Source: JACDDK01 sp041747155
GTDB taxonomy: Bacteria > Actinomycetota > Rubrobacteria > Rubrobacterales > Rubrobacteraceae
Assembly (NCBI GenBank): GCA_041747155.1
Contig: JBGTFQ010000057.1
Span: 1-16,141 of the forward strand
DNA: 16,141 nt
Direction of reading: 5' to 3'
Made by a program: the position numbers and the translations under genes. The notes beneath the pieces are model-generated. The model ran no database searches, was not told where the DNA came from, and saw only the letters and a list, made by a program, of their open reading frames with translations. Of the stretch, positions 14,457 to 16,141 are shown piece after piece; position 1 is the stretch's first letter; every line of letters begins with the position of its first letter.

Positions 14457-15719
14457 TTCGTCCACGAATTGGCGGGCCGTGCGGCCTGAGCGTCCGGCGT
14501 GCCAGCGGTCCCAGAGGAGTGCTCGTTCGCGGAGTGCTTCTTCGGTGAGTTTCATGCCCCGCCGTTGGGCTAGGCCAGAAACTATCCGCAAGTAGCGGCC
14601 CTGATCCGGAGCCGGAAAAGTAACCCGTAACCCGAAACGAGCCGATAAAGACAACTTCTCCTGCATAGTGTCCCGAGCATGTACATCGTCCTCATCCCGG
14701 TCATCGAAACTCTCCCGGATGAGGTTCCGCCGGTTAGACGTGGCATAGAGCCGAACATTCTCAGGCGGCTCCTCGACGCTCCCTTCGAGCAACGCCTTCA
14801 GCGCCTTGTACTCGATCTCGTGCTCCTCGAACGACAGGTCATCCACAAACAGAATGAAACGCGGTCCACGTCCCCGGAGTGCATCCAGAACTCGTGGCAG
14901 CTCACCGAGATCCTCTTTACCAACCTCGACTATCCGCAACCCTCTATCAGCGTACTCATGCAGCAAAGCCTTGACCGTCGAAGATTTCCCCGTACCCGGA
15001 AGGCCGTAGAGCAGCGCATGTTGCGCCGGTAGACCCGCCAGGAAACGCTCGGTATTCTTTATCAGGGGGTCTCGCTCGCCGCCATAGTCGATGAGGTCTT
15101 CTAGTTTCACCGAGTCCGGGTGGGTGACAGTATGCAGCTCCCCGGCCCTCCATCGGAAAGCTCGGCTGCGCCCGAAAGTTCCCGCGCCGTGACGTTCGTA
15201 GTGTTCCGCCAGAAGCTCGGGGGCGCCCTCCCAGTCCTCCGCCGCCGCAAGTTTGCGGGCGATGGTATGCCGGGCCGAGTCCGCGTCTGGCTCCGAGTCC
15301 GTCCAGGGAACCCACATCCCGGTAAGCCCCGGCACCGCGTCCTCCAGCATGGCGAAGACCGCTTTAGCGTCCAGATCGAAGAGTGACCGCAGCGTTTGGA
15401 GATCCTTGCGTGCCTGCTCCCGCACCGCCCAGCGCACCGAACCAAACTCCGTACCCCGACTGAAAGGGTTCTCGTCATCCAGGGTGCGCTCCACGAGGTG
15501 GGATTTCCAGGCATCGGACAACAGATACCCGGAATCGAGCGCAAGCTCCTCCCACAAAACTCCAAAGGTCGATGAGATCTCCACGGGCCTCGAACGCTCT
15601 TCTTTCAGAAGTTCCAGCAACTCGATAAAGCTCCGCGCCGCCGCCGAACCCAGAACTCCCCGGAAAAGGGCCAAACCCCGCGTTCGTAGAAGAAGGTCTT
15701 GTATCTCTATGCGATTCAT
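14415..15719 (-). CDS. DUF815 AAA+ ATPase
   Basis: Predicted ATP-binding protein of the DUF815 family (434 aa), a AAA+ P-loop group of unknown physiological role. The N-terminal half (residues 1-200) is helical and family-specific, with FSRGTEFGSVRWAVREQA. The ATPase core begins near residue 205 (LEDLIDYGGERDPLIKNTER); Walker A is GLPGTGKSS with Lys245, Walker B is FILFVDDLSFEE with Asp293 and Asp294, and ATSNRRNLI is a sensor-1-like segment followed by an arginine-containing ERAxLWDRWHAGRSGR tail. The frame is open back to 15980, but those 87 residues are the antisense frame of the coiled-coil gene and do not resemble the family, so ATG 15719 is chosen. It has no ribosome site and follows the coiled-coil stop by 23 bp. 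The 3' end overlaps dapF by 42 bases. Confidence 0.88.
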   Translation of the reverse strand: MNRIEIQDLLLRTRGLALFRGVLGSAAARSFIELLELLKEERSRPVEISSTFGVLWEELALDSGYLLSDAWKSHLVERTLDDENPFSRGTEFGSVRWAVREQARKDLQTLRSLFDLDAKAVFAMLEDAVPGLTGMWVPWTDSEPDADSARHTIARKLAAAEDWEGAPELLAEHYERHGAGTFGRSRAFRWRAGELHTVTHPDSVKLEDLIDYGGERDPLIKNTERFLAGLPAQHALLYGLPGTGKSSTVKALLHEYADRGLRIVEVGKEDLGELPRVLDALRGRGPRFILFVDDLSFEEHEIEYKALKALLEGSVEEPPENVRLYATSNRRNLIRESFDDRDEDDVHARDTMQEKLSLSARFGLRVTFPAPDQGRYLRIVSGLAQRRGMKLTEEALRERALLWDRWHAGRSGRTARQFVDELQAELTEDRDVQR

Positions 15720-15742
15720 GTGAAGCGCAACTCTAGCAGTTT

Positions 15743-16141
15743 CTAGCCGCCGAAGAGCCGGGACCAGAATCCGCGGTTCTTCAGGGCGTTTAGCTCCGCT
15801 TGTACACGGATGTGTTCCTCGGAGAGGGCGGATTTCTCTTCGGTGAGCTTGATCTGGTCTTGCATTAGGCGTTCGCGGTCGGCTTCGAGTTTGGTTTTCT
15901 CCTCTTCGAGGGTGGAGATGGTCTTCTCCTGAAGTTCGCGTTGGAACTCTATGAGGTTGAGGCGTTCGATCTCGGACCACAGGCGATCCATCTCGACGCG
16001 AGCGGCGTCGCGCTCGACCCGGACCTCCTCTATCTGGCGGTTCCGTTCTTCGAGGCGTGTCTTGTAATCCTGGCCTTGCTGCAACAGCCGCTCGTACCGC
16101 TCGAAAGGAACCGCCGGAAGCCGTGAGGCCGTGTAATCATC
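15743..16141 (-). CDS. Coiled-coil protein, 5'-truncated
   Basis: The frame stays open to the window edge; 19 codons (DDYTASRLPAVPFERYERLL region) precede the TTG at 16084, and their sequence runs naturally into the coil, so the real start lies outside. About 85 residues from LEERNRQIEEV to ELNALKNRG form a charged, heptad-like coiled coil rich in Glu, Arg, Lys and Leu. It ends in GFWSRLFGG, a short aromatic amphipathic tail that may contact membrane or a partner. Function unknown. It sits 23 bp upstream of the DUF815 ATPase on the same strand, suggesting an operon and perhaps a shared complex (inference). Confidence 0.75.
   Translation of the reverse strand, partial: DDYTASRLPAVPFERYERLLQQGQDYKTRLEERNRQIEEVRVERDAARVEMDRLWSEIERLNLIEFQRELQEKTISTLEEEKTKLEADRERLMQDQIKLTEEKSALSEEHIRVQAELNALKNRGFWSRLFGG

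Noticed and set aside
15720..15980. 87-residue N-terminal extension of the DUF815 ATPase
   Set aside because: It overlaps the coiled-coil gene in another frame on the same strand and has basic, Pro/Arg-rich shadow composition.

Overview
The window is a stretch of ordinary, gene-dense bacterial chromosome with high G+C, short intergenic gaps and frequent GTG/TTG starts. Isoleucine ATA codons are common despite the high G+C. Family content and style suggest a deep-branching actinobacterium of the Rubrobacter type. That placement is inference from gene content and has not been tested. No tRNA, rRNA, CRISPR array, insertion sequence, phage gene or replication origin was seen.

Left part (1-5634). 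A 5'-truncated NiaP-like MFS transporter is followed on the same strand by a GabD2-like semialdehyde dehydrogenase and a classical SDR, a possible oxidation cassette. Convergent to these is a TetR repressor, transcribed divergently from a YbfB/YjiJ-type MFS transporter. The repressor/transporter gap holds a TATAAT box overlapped by an imperfect palindrome, a plausible local operator. Middle-left (5635-7207): a DUF1360 membrane protein diverges from an SDR of the YdaD/general-stress-protein-39 type, whose upstream region has a SigB-like box and repeated ACCCAC motifs.

Middle (7335-10235). The lysine/diaminopimelate operon ask-dapA-dapB has overlapping stop/start junctions, and ask carries a strong internal start for a separate regulatory beta chain. 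dapB ends tail-to-tail with a LOG-family gene, which diverges from an S9 prolyl-oligopeptidase-type peptidase.

Right part (12941-16141). A 51-residue helix-turn-helix protein lies downstream of a LysM membrane-anchored protein. The LysM gene diverges from dapF, and both starts look leaderless. dapF supplies the last epimerisation to meso-DAP, so the window holds four lysine/DAP genes and a likely wall-binding LysM protein. In this DapF one of the two catalytic cysteines reads as serine. dapF overlaps, tail-to-tail, a DUF815 AAA+ ATPase gene preceded by a coiled-coil protein that runs off the window.

I did not find a clearly new multi-gene system. The best leads are the Cys-to-Ser DapF, the small HTH protein, the ask beta-chain start, the tetR operator candidate, the leaderless LysM/dapF pair, and the full Shine-Dalgarno followed by ATA at the aldehyde dehydrogenase start.
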